Shown here piece by piece: positions 1 to 6,448 of a stretch of 8,834 nt of DNA (the first letter of the stretch is position 1; the number at the start of each line of letters is the position of its first letter). The translations under genes and the position numbers were made by a program. The stretch is taken from assembly GCA_913058195.1 (NCBI GenBank), contig CAJXPP010000075.1, positions 1 through 8,834 of the forward strand, read 5' to 3'. The notes below the pieces were generated by a model that saw only the letters and a program-made list of their open reading frames with translations, was not told the origin of the DNA and did not search any database. The DNA is from an uncultured Gammaproteobacteria bacterium (GTDB taxonomy: Bacteria > Pseudomonadota > Gammaproteobacteria > Nitrosococcales > Methylophagaceae).

Positions 1-46
1 TACACAGAGTAGATCGTCGGCAGCGTCAGATGTGTATAAGAGACAG
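1..46 (+). other. Nextera i5-side adapter (synthetic, not genomic)
   Basis: Positions 1-5 match the end of the P5 oligo, 6-13 (AGAGTAGA) match a standard Nextera i5 index, 14-27 match the read-1 adapter TCGTCGGCAGCGTC, and 28-46 are the 19-bp Tn5 mosaic end AGATGTGTATAAGAGACAG. The string is complete and without mismatch, so chance is excluded. Genomic sequence starts at 47. Any reading frame or start codon inside this stretch is an artefact. Confidence 0.98.
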
Positions 47-352
47 ACCCATTATAAAGGTCAATACTTTGTATTATCAGGTCATCTATCACCTCTTGAT
101 GGGATTGGACCTGATGACCTAGGCATTCCACAACTGATTACCTTGCTTGAACAACAAATTATTAAAGAAGTTATTCTGGCAACTAATCCAACTGTCGAAG
201 GCGAAGCAACCGCGCATTATCTAAGCCAATTAGCTCATGATAGAAACATCCATGTCACACGTCTTGCACATGGGATCCCTCTTGGGGGTGAGTTGGAATA
301 TATTGATAGTGGTACACTGTCACATGCGTTTTCAGGACGAGAAACACTATAA
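47..352 (+). CDS. recR: Recombination mediator RecR, C-terminal part (5' truncated by insert end)
   Basis: RecR works with RecF and RecO to load RecA onto SSB-coated gapped DNA in the cytoplasm. The 101 codons present cover the Toprim domain and C-terminus. GHLSPLDGIGPDDLG and ATNPTVEGEATA are near-invariant RecR strings, and the end (HGIPLGGELEYID, TLSHAFSGRETL) follows the family. The N-terminal helix-hairpin-helix and the Cys4 zinc finger, about 95 residues in the usual 200-residue protein, lie outside the insert. The frame opens at a GTG at position 32, but that codon and the peptide MYKRQ it starts come from the adapter. The true start is not in the window. In relatives dnaX and the YbaB/EbfC gene normally precede recR. 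The next gene begins 33 bases downstream in the same direction. Confidence 0.95.
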   Translation, partial: THYKGQYFVLSGHLSPLDGIGPDDLGIPQLITLLEQQIIKEVILATNPTVEGEATAHYLSQLAHDRNIHVTRLAHGIPLGGELEYIDSGTLSHAFSGRETL

Positions 353-385
353 TCAACTGTTATCGATATATAAAGAGCATCAACT

Positions 386-1570
386 ATGGCTGATAAACCC
401 GCCCCATTTCAACTTTTAAAAACTTACAATGGCTTAATTCACCGGCAGCCACTTTTTGTCAGTGATAGTCTGGGTGTTGATAGCTACCATCTTTCATTTT
501 TAAATAAACAGGGTGAAAAAATTGATGACGATAGCGAAGTTCCAGCTTTTATAGAACAACTGCCTGACATACTTCCTGCTATTAGTGAGCGTCAAAAAGC
601 ATTACTTTCTATGCCTGAATCTTGGCGTGATGCTTTATTACATGGCCAGAAATCGAACGTTGACTTCATTCTTGATGTGAATGGTGATGATGAACCTCAA
701 ACTGATAGCCAACTTTTTTCTTTCGCGCGTCACGCTTCTTTAAATAAAGATAGCAAGAACAGCAAAACATTATTAATCGATCTAGCAGAATTTAATTCTG
801 AGGTATTAACAGAGCATCTTCCGTATTGGCGTGACCGTCACGATATTCTATGTGCCACCAATGTAAATGATCTTGGCGAGTTTGCATTTTGCCAACAACA
901 TGAATTAGATCTACTACAAGGCCAGTTCTACACTCAGCCATCAGGAAAGCCAAACCAAAAACCATCACCAGCAATACAAATATTAATGGAGCTGTTAGTT
1001 AAATTGCAAGATCCTGATGTCGATGCCGATGATGTTGCTCATACCGTTAACCTTGATGTTTCATTAAGTTATAAATTACTACGTCTTATTAACTCTGCTT
1101 TCTTTGGTTTACCTAGAGAAGTTGCGAGTGTTAAACAAGCCATTGTTTTACTTGGCTATAAAAAGATTAAAACATGGGCAAGTTTACTAAGCTTATCTGC
1201 CGCCGACGACAAACCAGTAGAGTTACGTGTTGTTGCCATGACTCGAGCCAAAATGTGTGAATTATTGGCTAAGTATTATAAAGGCGATACCGAGATATTC
1301 TTTGCTGCTGGTTTATTTTCTAGCCTAGATGCCTTAACAGATAAGCCTATGGCTGAACTACTTAATAATCTTCCTTTATCTGAAGACCTAAACCAAGCAC
1401 TACTTAACCGTTCAGGGCTTGCAGGTCGAGCGCTAAACGATGTTTTAAATTATGAAAATGGTGACTGGCAAGCAATACAAGCCTCAGCATTACCTGTAGA
1501 GATTATTGCCAGAGCATATCTAGATGCAATTAACTGGGCCAAAGAATTGAACGTTCAATTACAAGACTAA
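386..1570 (+). CDS. HDOD-domain signalling protein with degenerate EAL-like N-terminus
   Basis: The 394-residue protein has the layout of the COG3434 (YuxH-type) EAL/modified-HD family. Residues 1 to about 190 resemble a decayed EAL domain: an N-terminal RQPLFVSDSLGVDSYHLSF block, then QGQFYTQPSGKP where EAL proteins have the final strand. The catalytic E-A-L and metal-binding acidic residues are not recognisable. Residues about 193-390 form the HDOD domain (SPAIQILMELL, DVSLSYKLLRLINSAFFGL, KQAIVLLGYKKIKTWASL), which lacks the HD metal-binding pair and so is probably a binding or scaffold module. Such proteins act in regulatory circuits, often around motility, attachment or c-di-GMP, but I cannot assign a specific role. 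An AAAGAG ribosome-binding site lies 8 bases before the ATG. One base separates its stop codon from aat, so the two are probably co-transcribed. Confidence 0.85.
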   Translation: MADKPAPFQLLKTYNGLIHRQPLFVSDSLGVDSYHLSFLNKQGEKIDDDSEVPAFIEQLPDILPAISERQKALLSMPESWRDALLHGQKSNVDFILDVNGDDEPQTDSQLFSFARHASLNKDSKNSKTLLIDLAEFNSEVLTEHLPYWRDRHDILCATNVNDLGEFAFCQQHELDLLQGQFYTQPSGKPNQKPSPAIQILMELLVKLQDPDVDADDVAHTVNLDVSLSYKLLRLINSAFFGLPREVASVKQAIVLLGYKKIKTWASLLSLSAADDKPVELRVVAMTRAKMCELLAKYYKGDTEIFFAAGLFSSLDALTDKPMAELLNNLPLSEDLNQALLNRSGLAGRALNDVLNYENGDWQAIQASALPVEIIARAYLDAINWAKELNVQLQD

Positions 1571-1571
1571 A

Positions 1572-2270
1572 ATGTCAATCTCATGGTTGGCATCACAATC
1601 AGACTCTGAATTTCCTCTAATAGATCAAGCTGATGAAGATGGTTTATTAGCCGTCGGCGGCGACTTATCATCCACTCGTCTTATAAAGGCCTATCAACAT
1701 GGTGTCTTTCCTTGGTTTAATCAGCATGATCCAATTTTATGGTGGAGCCCAAATCCACGAATGGTATTATTTACAGATAAGGTGAAAATAGCAAAAAGCC
1801 TCAAAAAAACACTTAGAAGCACTAAGCTAACAGTCACTATTGATCATGCTTTTGAACAGGTTATGGAAGCCTGCTCACTGCCTAGAAAAGGTGATAAAGG
1901 TACATGGATTCATCAAAATATGATTAATGCCTATGTTGAACTGCATCAGCAAGGCCATGCCCATAGTGTTGAATGTTGGCTAGATGGCAAGCTTGTTGGC
2001 GGGCTTTATGGTGTTGCCATTGGCCATATGTTTTTTGGTGAATCGATGTTCAGCCATGTTCGAGATAGCTCGAAAATAGCTCTTGTCGCATTATGCAAGC
2101 AACTGCATCAGTGGGGTTTTCCACTCATTGACTGCCAAGTCTATTCTGACCACCTTGAAAGCCTCGGCGCAGAAGAAATTTCACGTAGTGATTTTTTAAC
2201 TATAATGACACCGCTTTGCCATCAACACTATATTGAAAATTCATGGCGAATGACGCTAGAACTATCATGA
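1572..2270 (+). CDS. aat: Leucyl/phenylalanyl-tRNA--protein transferase
   Basis: Aat transfers Leu or Phe from aminoacyl-tRNA to proteins with N-terminal Arg or Lys. This creates primary destabilising residues that ClpS delivers to ClpAP in the cytoplasm. The protein has 232 residues, against 234 in E. coli. Family blocks are intact: GLLAVGGDLS, AYQHGVFPWF, PILWWSPNPRMVL, GTWIHQNMINAY, GHAHSVECW, LVGGLYGVAIG, FFGESMFS and LIDCQVYSDHLESLGA. The ATG lies one base after the stop of the HDOD gene and shows no strong Shine-Dalgarno sequence, so translation may depend on upstream ribosomes. The 3' end overlaps the start of bpt by four bases (ATGA), linking the two N-degron enzymes. Confidence 0.97.
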   Translation: MSISWLASQSDSEFPLIDQADEDGLLAVGGDLSSTRLIKAYQHGVFPWFNQHDPILWWSPNPRMVLFTDKVKIAKSLKKTLRSTKLTVTIDHAFEQVMEACSLPRKGDKGTWIHQNMINAYVELHQQGHAHSVECWLDGKLVGGLYGVAIGHMFFGESMFSHVRDSSKIALVALCKQLHQWGFPLIDCQVYSDHLESLGAEEISRSDFLTIMTPLCHQHYIENSWRMTLELS

Positions 2271-2971
2271 ATGAATTAATCCAGTTTTATCAAGACTCAC
2301 CTCATGCATGCTCTTATATGGAAGGTAGAGAAGCACAAAATATTTATCCTGACCCGGATAAACCGATGTCAAATGCCTTGTATAGTCAGTTAATCGAACA
2401 TGGTTTTCGTCGCAGCGGTGATATGACCTATCGTCCTATGTGTCCCAATTGCCAAGACTGTGTTCCAGTGCGTATTAATGTTGACCAGTTTAAATTAAGC
2501 CGTAGCCAACGACGTTGCATGAATCGTAATAAAGATCTCCGTATTTCTGTTCATCCTGCCACTTTTAACCCCGAGCATTACCAACTCTACTGCAGCTATT
2601 TAGCGGCACGACATCTTGATGGCGGCATGGATGATCCAACTGAAGAGAGTTATTTACGTTTTTTAACAAGTAAGTGGTCTGATACGCAATTTATTGAAAT
2701 TCATGATAAAGACAAGCTCGTTGCTGTCGCAGTAACAGATTATGTCAATCAAGGTTTATCTGCACTCTATACTTTTTTTGATCCGTCTATGGATAAAAGA
2801 AGCCTAGGTATATTCGGTGTCCTTGTTCAAGTCAATATAGCCCAATCACTAGGTTTGCCGTGGGTTTACCTCGGTTATTGGATAAAAGACTGCAGAAAAA
2901 TGCTATATAAACAAAAATTTTCTGCCGTAGAATGTTACATAAACCAACAGTGGCAACCACTAAAAACATGA
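2267..2971 (+). CDS. bpt: Aspartate/glutamate leucyltransferase (bacterial Ate/Bpt)
   Basis: Bpt transfers leucine from Leu-tRNA to proteins with N-terminal Asp or Glu, complementing Aat in the N-degron pathway. From the ATG at 2267 the product has 234 residues. Visible family blocks are HACSYMEGREAQ (Cys15), GFRRSGDMTYRPMC with CPNCQDC (Cys59, 62, 65), FKLSRSQRRCMNRNKDL, and a C-terminal GNAT-like part with DPSMDKRSLGIFG, WVYLGYWI and KMLYKQKF. I chose 2267 because its ATG overlaps the aat stop as ATGA and the resulting N-terminus matches the family length. An in-frame ATG at 2243 would add eight residues and overlap aat by 28 bases without a better ribosome site. The conserved cysteine cluster is typical of the family; its metal or cluster content is not something the sequence shows. 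Confidence 0.95.
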   Translation: MNELIQFYQDSPHACSYMEGREAQNIYPDPDKPMSNALYSQLIEHGFRRSGDMTYRPMCPNCQDCVPVRINVDQFKLSRSQRRCMNRNKDLRISVHPATFNPEHYQLYCSYLAARHLDGGMDDPTEESYLRFLTSKWSDTQFIEIHDKDKLVAVAVTDYVNQGLSALYTFFDPSMDKRSLGIFGVLVQVNIAQSLGLPWVYLGYWIKDCRKMLYKQKFSAVECYINQQWQPLKT

Positions 2972-2977
2972 AAAACT

Positions 2978-3006
2978 TTGAATAATCAGTAGTTTTACGG
3001 CAAAAT
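2978..3006 (+). promoter_or_regulatory. Candidate sigma-70 promoter of infA
   Basis: A -35-like TTGAAT (2978-2983) and a -10-like CAAAAT (3001-3006) are separated by exactly 17 bases, each matching four of six consensus positions. The site begins seven bases after the bpt stop. It would start transcription near 3012-3014, leaving a leader of about 30 bases before infA. IF-1 genes commonly have their own promoter. This is a pattern match only. Confidence 0.4.
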
Positions 3007-3044
3007 GACTCCTTTATTCACCTTAAGAACTGATTAACAATTTT

Positions 3045-3263
3045 ATGGCAAAAGAAGAACATATCGAATTTGAAGGCACTGTTATCGATACAATGCCCAA
3101 TACAACATTCCGCGTTGAATTAGAAAATGGCCACGTTGTAACAGCCCATATTTCAGGAAAAATGCGTAAGAACTATATCCGGATCCTAACTGGTGATAAA
3201 GTTACCGTTCAGTTAACCCCATATGACTTGAGCAAGGGACGTATTACCTATCGAGCGCGTTAA
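3045..3263 (+). CDS. infA: Translation initiation factor IF-1
   Basis: IF-1 binds the A site of the 30S subunit and assists IF-2 and IF-3 during initiation. The product has the exact 72-residue length of the family and is a single S1-type OB fold. It is very close to the E. coli protein: MAKEEHIEFEGTVIDTMPN at the N-terminus, then FRVELENGHVVTAHISGKMR, NYIRILTGDKVTVQLTPYDL and SKGRITYRAR. The Shine-Dalgarno sequence is weak (AAGAAC is far upstream). It lies 73 bases after bpt and has its own candidate promoter. The aat-ate-infA order is common in gammaproteobacteria, where clpA and clpS often follow; here a pilus gene block follows instead. Confidence 0.98.
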   Translation: MAKEEHIEFEGTVIDTMPNTTFRVELENGHVVTAHISGKMRKNYIRILTGDKVTVQLTPYDLSKGRITYRAR

Positions 3264-3318
3264 TTACTTAATACTCTATCGATATATGCACTGAAATGCA
3301 TGATAAGGAAATTTGGTT
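3264..3318 (+). promoter_or_regulatory. infA-mshI intergenic region, weak promoter candidate and small inverted repeat
   Basis: This 55-base AT-rich gap is where a pilus-operon promoter would be expected. A TTAATT (starting at 3260 in the infA stop) and a TATATG (3283-3288) are 17 bases apart and form a poor sigma-70-like pair. ATGCA (3286-3290) and TGCAT (3297-3301) form a five-base inverted repeat around CTGAAA. No T-tract follows, so it is not a rho-independent terminator of infA. AAGGA at 3305-3309 is a good ribosome-binding site for the ATG at 3319. Confidence 0.3.
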
Positions 3319-4251
3319 ATGTTTTCACTTAAAGGTAAATCAAAAAGCGACGCAGCTGCTGGAATCACATTTTCCAATGACGGTATCGCTTTAGCAATAA
3401 TAAAACGTGGCTCATTATCTCTCATCTTAGATGCATGTCAGTTTGTTCCTTGCCAACCTAAAGATCAAAAAACACAACTTGCCCAGCTCGCAAAACAGTA
3501 TCAACTTAATCTCATACCCTGTAATTGTGTTCTGCTTCCAGGTGAGTTCGAGCTTCTCCAAGTCGATGCACCAGAAGTTCCAAGTCAAGAGTTATCCGCA
3601 GCATTACGCTGGCAAATAAAAGACCTTCTCGACTTCCATATTGATGATGCCGTCATCGATCATATTGCATTACCAATGGAAGGTAGCTCAGGTAAAAAAC
3701 AATTACTTGTAGCAGCAAGCCGAGAATCTGTTATTCGTGAACATGTTGAGCATATGCAATCAGCATCTTGTAATATCAATTCAGTTGATATAGCTAACCA
3801 AGCCGCCCGCAATATTCTCAATAAACAAATCCCCACTAGTGCTCACGAAAGTATTGGCCTGTTAAATTTATGGAATGATGTTGCTAAAATAAGTATCATT
3901 CTTAATCAAGATATATACATTAATAGAAGCTCTAATATCGGACTAGAATCATTACAGTTTGTCAGTGATGAAGATACAAATAGTCAGCTAATTGTAGATT
4001 CCTTGGCGCTAGAACTCCAACGTACTTTTGACTATTATGAGAGTCATTCAAGGCAATCACCTATATCCCAGTTGGTTATCATTTCAAATGAACAGCCATT
4101 GGAGAAATTGGCTGTTCTGTTACAGCAACGTTTAGGAATTGACTGTATTGGCATTAACATCCCAGATATTCTCACCCTCAATGAGAATATAGCTAATATC
4201 GATCATAAATGTATAACTGCTATTGGTGGTGCATTGAGGGGTTTTTCATAA
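3319..4251 (+). CDS. mshI: MSHA biogenesis protein MshI (PilM-like)
   Basis: This 310-residue protein resembles MshI, the cytoplasmic PilM-like component of the MSHA/type IV pilus alignment complex at the inner membrane. The signature segment is around residues 75-105, where a PGEFELLQVDAPEVP stretch is followed by ALRWQIKDLLDF (95-106), and VDIANQAARN follows. The fold should be actin-like. However, the second-half phosphate-binding segment where PilM has a D-I-G type motif reads LLNLWNDVAKISIIL, so nucleotide binding is doubtful. The ATG at 3319 is preferred over a TTG two codons upstream because AAGGA lies nine bases before the ATG and too close to the TTG. One base separates its stop from the PilN-like gene. 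A GspL-type or PilM-type label is possible, but the neighbours MshJ and MshK fit MshI best. Confidence 0.8.
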   Translation: MFSLKGKSKSDAAAGITFSNDGIALAIIKRGSLSLILDACQFVPCQPKDQKTQLAQLAKQYQLNLIPCNCVLLPGEFELLQVDAPEVPSQELSAALRWQIKDLLDFHIDDAVIDHIALPMEGSSGKKQLLVAASRESVIREHVEHMQSASCNINSVDIANQAARNILNKQIPTSAHESIGLLNLWNDVAKISIILNQDIYINRSSNIGLESLQFVSDEDTNSQLIVDSLALELQRTFDYYESHSRQSPISQLVIISNEQPLEKLAVLLQQRLGIDCIGINIPDILTLNENIANIDHKCITAIGGALRGFS

Positions 4252-4252
4252 T

Positions 4253-4825
4253 ATGCAGCAAATAAATTTATATCAGGCACAATTTAAGCCTAAACAAGTT
4301 CCTCTGCCACCAAAATTAATGTTACAAATAGCCGTTATAGTGATCGCTATTTTGGCACTTATTAGCTTCTATAGCTCTCAGAAAAACTCAGTGTTAGAAG
4401 AGTCTATTTCACACTCCGAACAACAAATCTCACCAGACCTAGATACTCAGTCTCTCGATACCCCACTTCTTCATGCCCAACTAGATGGTTTACATAAAAA
4501 AAATAAACAAAAACAATCTTTATTACACTATCTCACTCAGCATGATCTCGGTAATCAACTCGGTTTTTCAGAAACATTAGGCAACCTTTCCCAACAACGT
4601 ATTCATAATGTCTGGTTAACATCATTTTCCTTTATTGATGCTGGAGACTCGATCACTTTAGATGGCAAGTCATTAGAATCAAGTCAAATCCCGCTGTATA
4701 TCGATAACCTAGCACGCTCAGAACACTTTAAAGGCAAACAATTCTCCGTCTTTGAGCTACAAAAAGCTGATGATACGGGTATATATAGCTTTAAACTTCA
4801 TACCAATAATAAGCTGGGGAAATAA
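4253..4825 (+). CDS. PilN-like pilus assembly protein (MshI2-type)
   Basis: The 190-residue protein has a short cytoplasmic N-terminus, one membrane helix at about residues 22-40, then a coiled, Gln- and Lys-rich segment (about 45-90) and a compact C-terminal domain (about 105-185). This is the architecture of PilN. Its first residues, MQQINLYQAQFKP, keep the I-N-L core of the peptide by which PilN docks on PilM. The gene directly upstream is the PilM-like mshI, which fits a partner role. The C-terminal part (VWLTSFSFIDAGDSITLDGKS) matches the PilN/fimbrial assembly periplasmic domain. A GAGGGG ribosome-binding site lies in the end of mshI, about 11 bases before the ATG. Some genomes label this gene mshI2, and I am not sure of the symbol. 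Confidence 0.75.
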   Translation: MQQINLYQAQFKPKQVPLPPKLMLQIAVIVIAILALISFYSSQKNSVLEESISHSEQQISPDLDTQSLDTPLLHAQLDGLHKKNKQKQSLLHYLTQHDLGNQLGFSETLGNLSQQRIHNVWLTSFSFIDAGDSITLDGKSLESSQIPLYIDNLARSEHFKGKQFSVFELQKADDTGIYSFKLHTNNKLGK

Positions 4826-4828
4826 AAA

Positions 4829-5515
4829 GTGAATAGAAACATAAAATCTATCATCACTTACCTTATAGAGCTTAGTTTGAGAGAACGCTTTCTCCTTCTA
4901 TTGATCGTCTTAGCTGTTATATATGCAGCATGGAATGGTCTTATCTACAGCAAACAACTTCAATATCATCAGCAGTTGGTTAAACAACAGCAAGGGCTTG
5001 TAGATCGTCAACTACAACAACAAGTGCAACTGGCTGAAAACATCGCCCTACTAACGGCTAAGTCTCACTCTAAAGAGCAGCTCGAACAAGCAATAGTTGA
5101 TGCGAAGAATGAATTACAGCAAAGCAGTGAACACTTAGACGCTGTGTTAGAAGGCTTGGTGCCTCCCACTAAAATAACTGAACTACTACATAGTGTATTA
5201 CTGCAAACGCACGGGTTAAAATTAGTTGCTCTAAATAACGAGCCTGTTGAAGCAATCACTATACTTGATGAGAAAACAGAAAATAACCAGCCACTGGATG
5301 AACAAGAGCAGCACGCTAAACTGTATAAACACTCAACGAGTATGACCTTATCTGGTAATTATCAGCAGCTTTATCACTATCTTAAAATGATAGAACAATC
5401 CACATGGAGTCTCTACTGGGATAAACTTGAATACCATGTCACCGAATACCCTAATGCAAAAATAACAATACGTGTGCATACAATTAGCTCAGATCAATAT
5501 TGGATAGGCTTATGA
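4829..5515 (+). CDS. mshJ: MSHA biogenesis protein MshJ (PilO/GspM-like)
   Basis: The 228-residue inner-membrane protein has an LSLRERFLLLL segment (residues 15-25) running into a single membrane helix up to about residue 36. LSLRER before the helix is typical of MshJ and GspM. A Gln-rich coiled coil follows at about 40-110, then a periplasmic ferredoxin-like domain whose end (SMTLSGNYQQLYHYLKMIEQ, then WSLYWDKLEY) matches the PilO/GspM family. It should dimerise with the PilN-like protein. The start is a GTG, chosen because GGGGA sits about eight bases upstream in the tail of the preceding gene and because it leaves only three bases between genes. Its stop overlaps the next start as ATGA. 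Confidence 0.82.
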   Translation: MNRNIKSIITYLIELSLRERFLLLLIVLAVIYAAWNGLIYSKQLQYHQQLVKQQQGLVDRQLQQQVQLAENIALLTAKSHSKEQLEQAIVDAKNELQQSSEHLDAVLEGLVPPTKITELLHSVLLQTHGLKLVALNNEPVEAITILDEKTENNQPLDEQEQHAKLYKHSTSMTLSGNYQQLYHYLKMIEQSTWSLYWDKLEYHVTEYPNAKITIRVHTISSDQYWIGL

Positions 5516-5886
5516 TCATGTTTCGGTCGAAATTCATTATTATTCTGAGTATTACACTACTCTCTAACGCGCTCTTTGCCGTGGAGAAATTAGCTGATCC
5601 AACCCTACCTGCTAATTATAAACAACACTCATATGCTGCATCCGCCGAACAGGAAATTACTACGGCCATGCCTTATGAATGGGTATTAAATACGACCATT
5701 GTTTCGCCTTATCAAAAAATCGCCATTATTAATGGTCAACAATTAAAGGTTGGCGAAGAGATTAATGGTGCAAAAATAATTCTAATATCACATCAACATG
5801 TTGTTCTTAGTTATAACAACAAGAAGATTGACCTATTATTGCAACGTTCATTTATTAGTGAAGTAAATGCTGCTAGAACCCAATAG
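5512..5886 (+). CDS. mshK: MSHA biogenesis protein MshK (PilP/GspC-like)
   Basis: From the ATG at 5512 the product has 124 residues. It begins with a signal peptide (basic FRSK, hydrophobic IIILSITLLSNALFA, likely cut after Ala23). The mature protein opens with LADPTLP, the usual MshK/PilP start, followed by a small beta domain: WVLNTTIVSPYQKIAIINGQ, then LKVGEEINGAKIILI and HVVLSYNNKKIDLLL. This HR/PilP-type domain normally contacts the secretin in the periplasm. No lipobox cysteine is present. The ATG overlaps the mshJ stop as ATGA; a second ATG at 5518 would also keep the signal peptide, and a TTG at 5500 is less likely. In Vibrio-type loci mshL follows. Here the gene ends 11 bases before the convergent dsbB. 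Confidence 0.8.
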   Translation: MIMFRSKFIIILSITLLSNALFAVEKLADPTLPANYKQHSYAASAEQEITTAMPYEWVLNTTIVSPYQKIAIINGQQLKVGEEINGAKIILISHQHVVLSYNNKKIDLLLQRSFISEVNAARTQ

Positions 5887-5897
5887 ACTTTATTTGT

Positions 5898-6380
5898 TTA
5901 TTTTCGAAACACTTGGCTTATAGATAGAAATGCTAAAGCGATAAAGGCTAACAATGTCCATGCGGGTATGCTCAAGCCTATAAACGACCAAACCACTTCC
6001 GCACATTCGCCAGAACCACGCATCACCATATTAATGGCATCTGATAACGGGAAATTTTCCAACATAAAGTTTAAACCAGGGCCACAACTTGGTACTTGAT
6101 CTGCTGGTAAGTTTTGCAACCAGACATGTCGCGTAGATACTCCTGCACCTATAAGCGCGAACAAGCCTGCTAAGCTTCCGTACACTTTTATACCCCAACC
6201 TTTTGGGTTATGTACGACTGCTAAGAATAGAGTAATGCCAACAAATAAAGCAAATACTCTTTGCAAAATACATAATGGACAAGGCTCTAAATGATCTACG
6301 AATTGAAAATAGCCAGCAATACCTAACATCGAAGCACAAAATAGAAAGCCCATAAAGAATATACTACGTGACGATAACAT
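5898..6380 (-). CDS. dsbB: Disulfide bond formation protein DsbB
   Basis: DsbB is the inner-membrane quinone reductase that reoxidises periplasmic DsbA. The 160-residue product has four predicted membrane helices (about 6-26, 41-57, 66-80 and 130-156). The first periplasmic pair is PCPLCILQR with Cys34 and Cys37 and the quinone-associated Arg41. The second pair is Cys99 (SCGPGL) and Cys126 (GSGEC), separated by the usual loop. The ARHVWLQ-type segment is present as TRHVWLQ. All four redox cysteines are intact, so the protein should be active. GGAG lies six bases before the ATG. It converges on mshK with 11 bases between stops, and no terminator is visible there. dsbA is not in the window. A lone dsbB is usual in Proteobacteria. 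Confidence 0.97.
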   Translation of the reverse strand: MLSSRSIFFMGFLFCASMLGIAGYFQFVDHLEPCPLCILQRVFALFVGITLFLAVVHNPKGWGIKVYGSLAGLFALIGAGVSTRHVWLQNLPADQVPSCGPGLNFMLENFPLSDAINMVMRGSGECAEVVWSFIGLSIPAWTLLAFIALAFLSISQVFRK

Positions 6381-6448
6381 TACTTTCTCCGATGATTAAT
6401 TGTGTGCTAACTTACATTAAAGACTGTCAAGGATAAAGGAAAATCATT
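6381..6448. promoter_or_regulatory. Divergent intergenic region between dsbB and the zinc-ribbon gene
   Basis: This 68-base gap must hold the promoters of two outward genes. On the - strand, TTGACA (complement of 6425-6430) is a perfect -35, but no good -10 lies at the standard spacing (TAGCAC after 15 bases is the nearest). On the + strand, a TGC-TAACTT extended -10-like element (6405-6413) lies 17 bases after TTCTCC (6385-6390), a weak pair. Ribosome-binding sites are clear on both sides: GGAG for dsbB (complement of 6387-6390) and AAAGGA eight bases before the + strand ATG. Confidence 0.4.

Noticed and set aside
792..974. A 60-codon open frame on the - strand inside the HDOD gene.
   Set aside because: It is fully inside a longer family-like gene and has no start signal or recognisable product.
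2971..2996. AAAACT and AGTTTT as a possible terminator hairpin after bpt.
   Set aside because: The stem is short and AT-only with a long loop and no T-tract; a promoter reading of the same bases fits better.
361..3287. TATCGATATAT occurs at 361-371 and 3277-3287, each shortly upstream of a gene start, suggesting a shared operator.
   Set aside because: Eleven-base repeats are expected by chance in an AT-rich window of this size, and flanking bases do not extend the match.
4496..4503. Run of eight A residues with an in-frame A-AAA-AAT heptamer in the PilN-like gene; a -1 slip would stop at once and give an 84-residue product.
   Set aside because: No stimulatory hairpin or upstream Shine-Dalgarno is evident, the A-run simply encodes Lys-Lys-Asn in an AT-rich coding region, and the full frame is family-like.
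3319..5886. Assigning the block to a type II secretion system (GspL/GspM/GspC) or to canonical pilMNOP.
   Set aside because: The 310-residue MshI-type segment with ALRWQIKDLLDF, the LSLRER start of MshJ and the short non-lipoprotein MshK fit MSHA better; no secretin, pilQ or gsp gene is present to support the alternatives.
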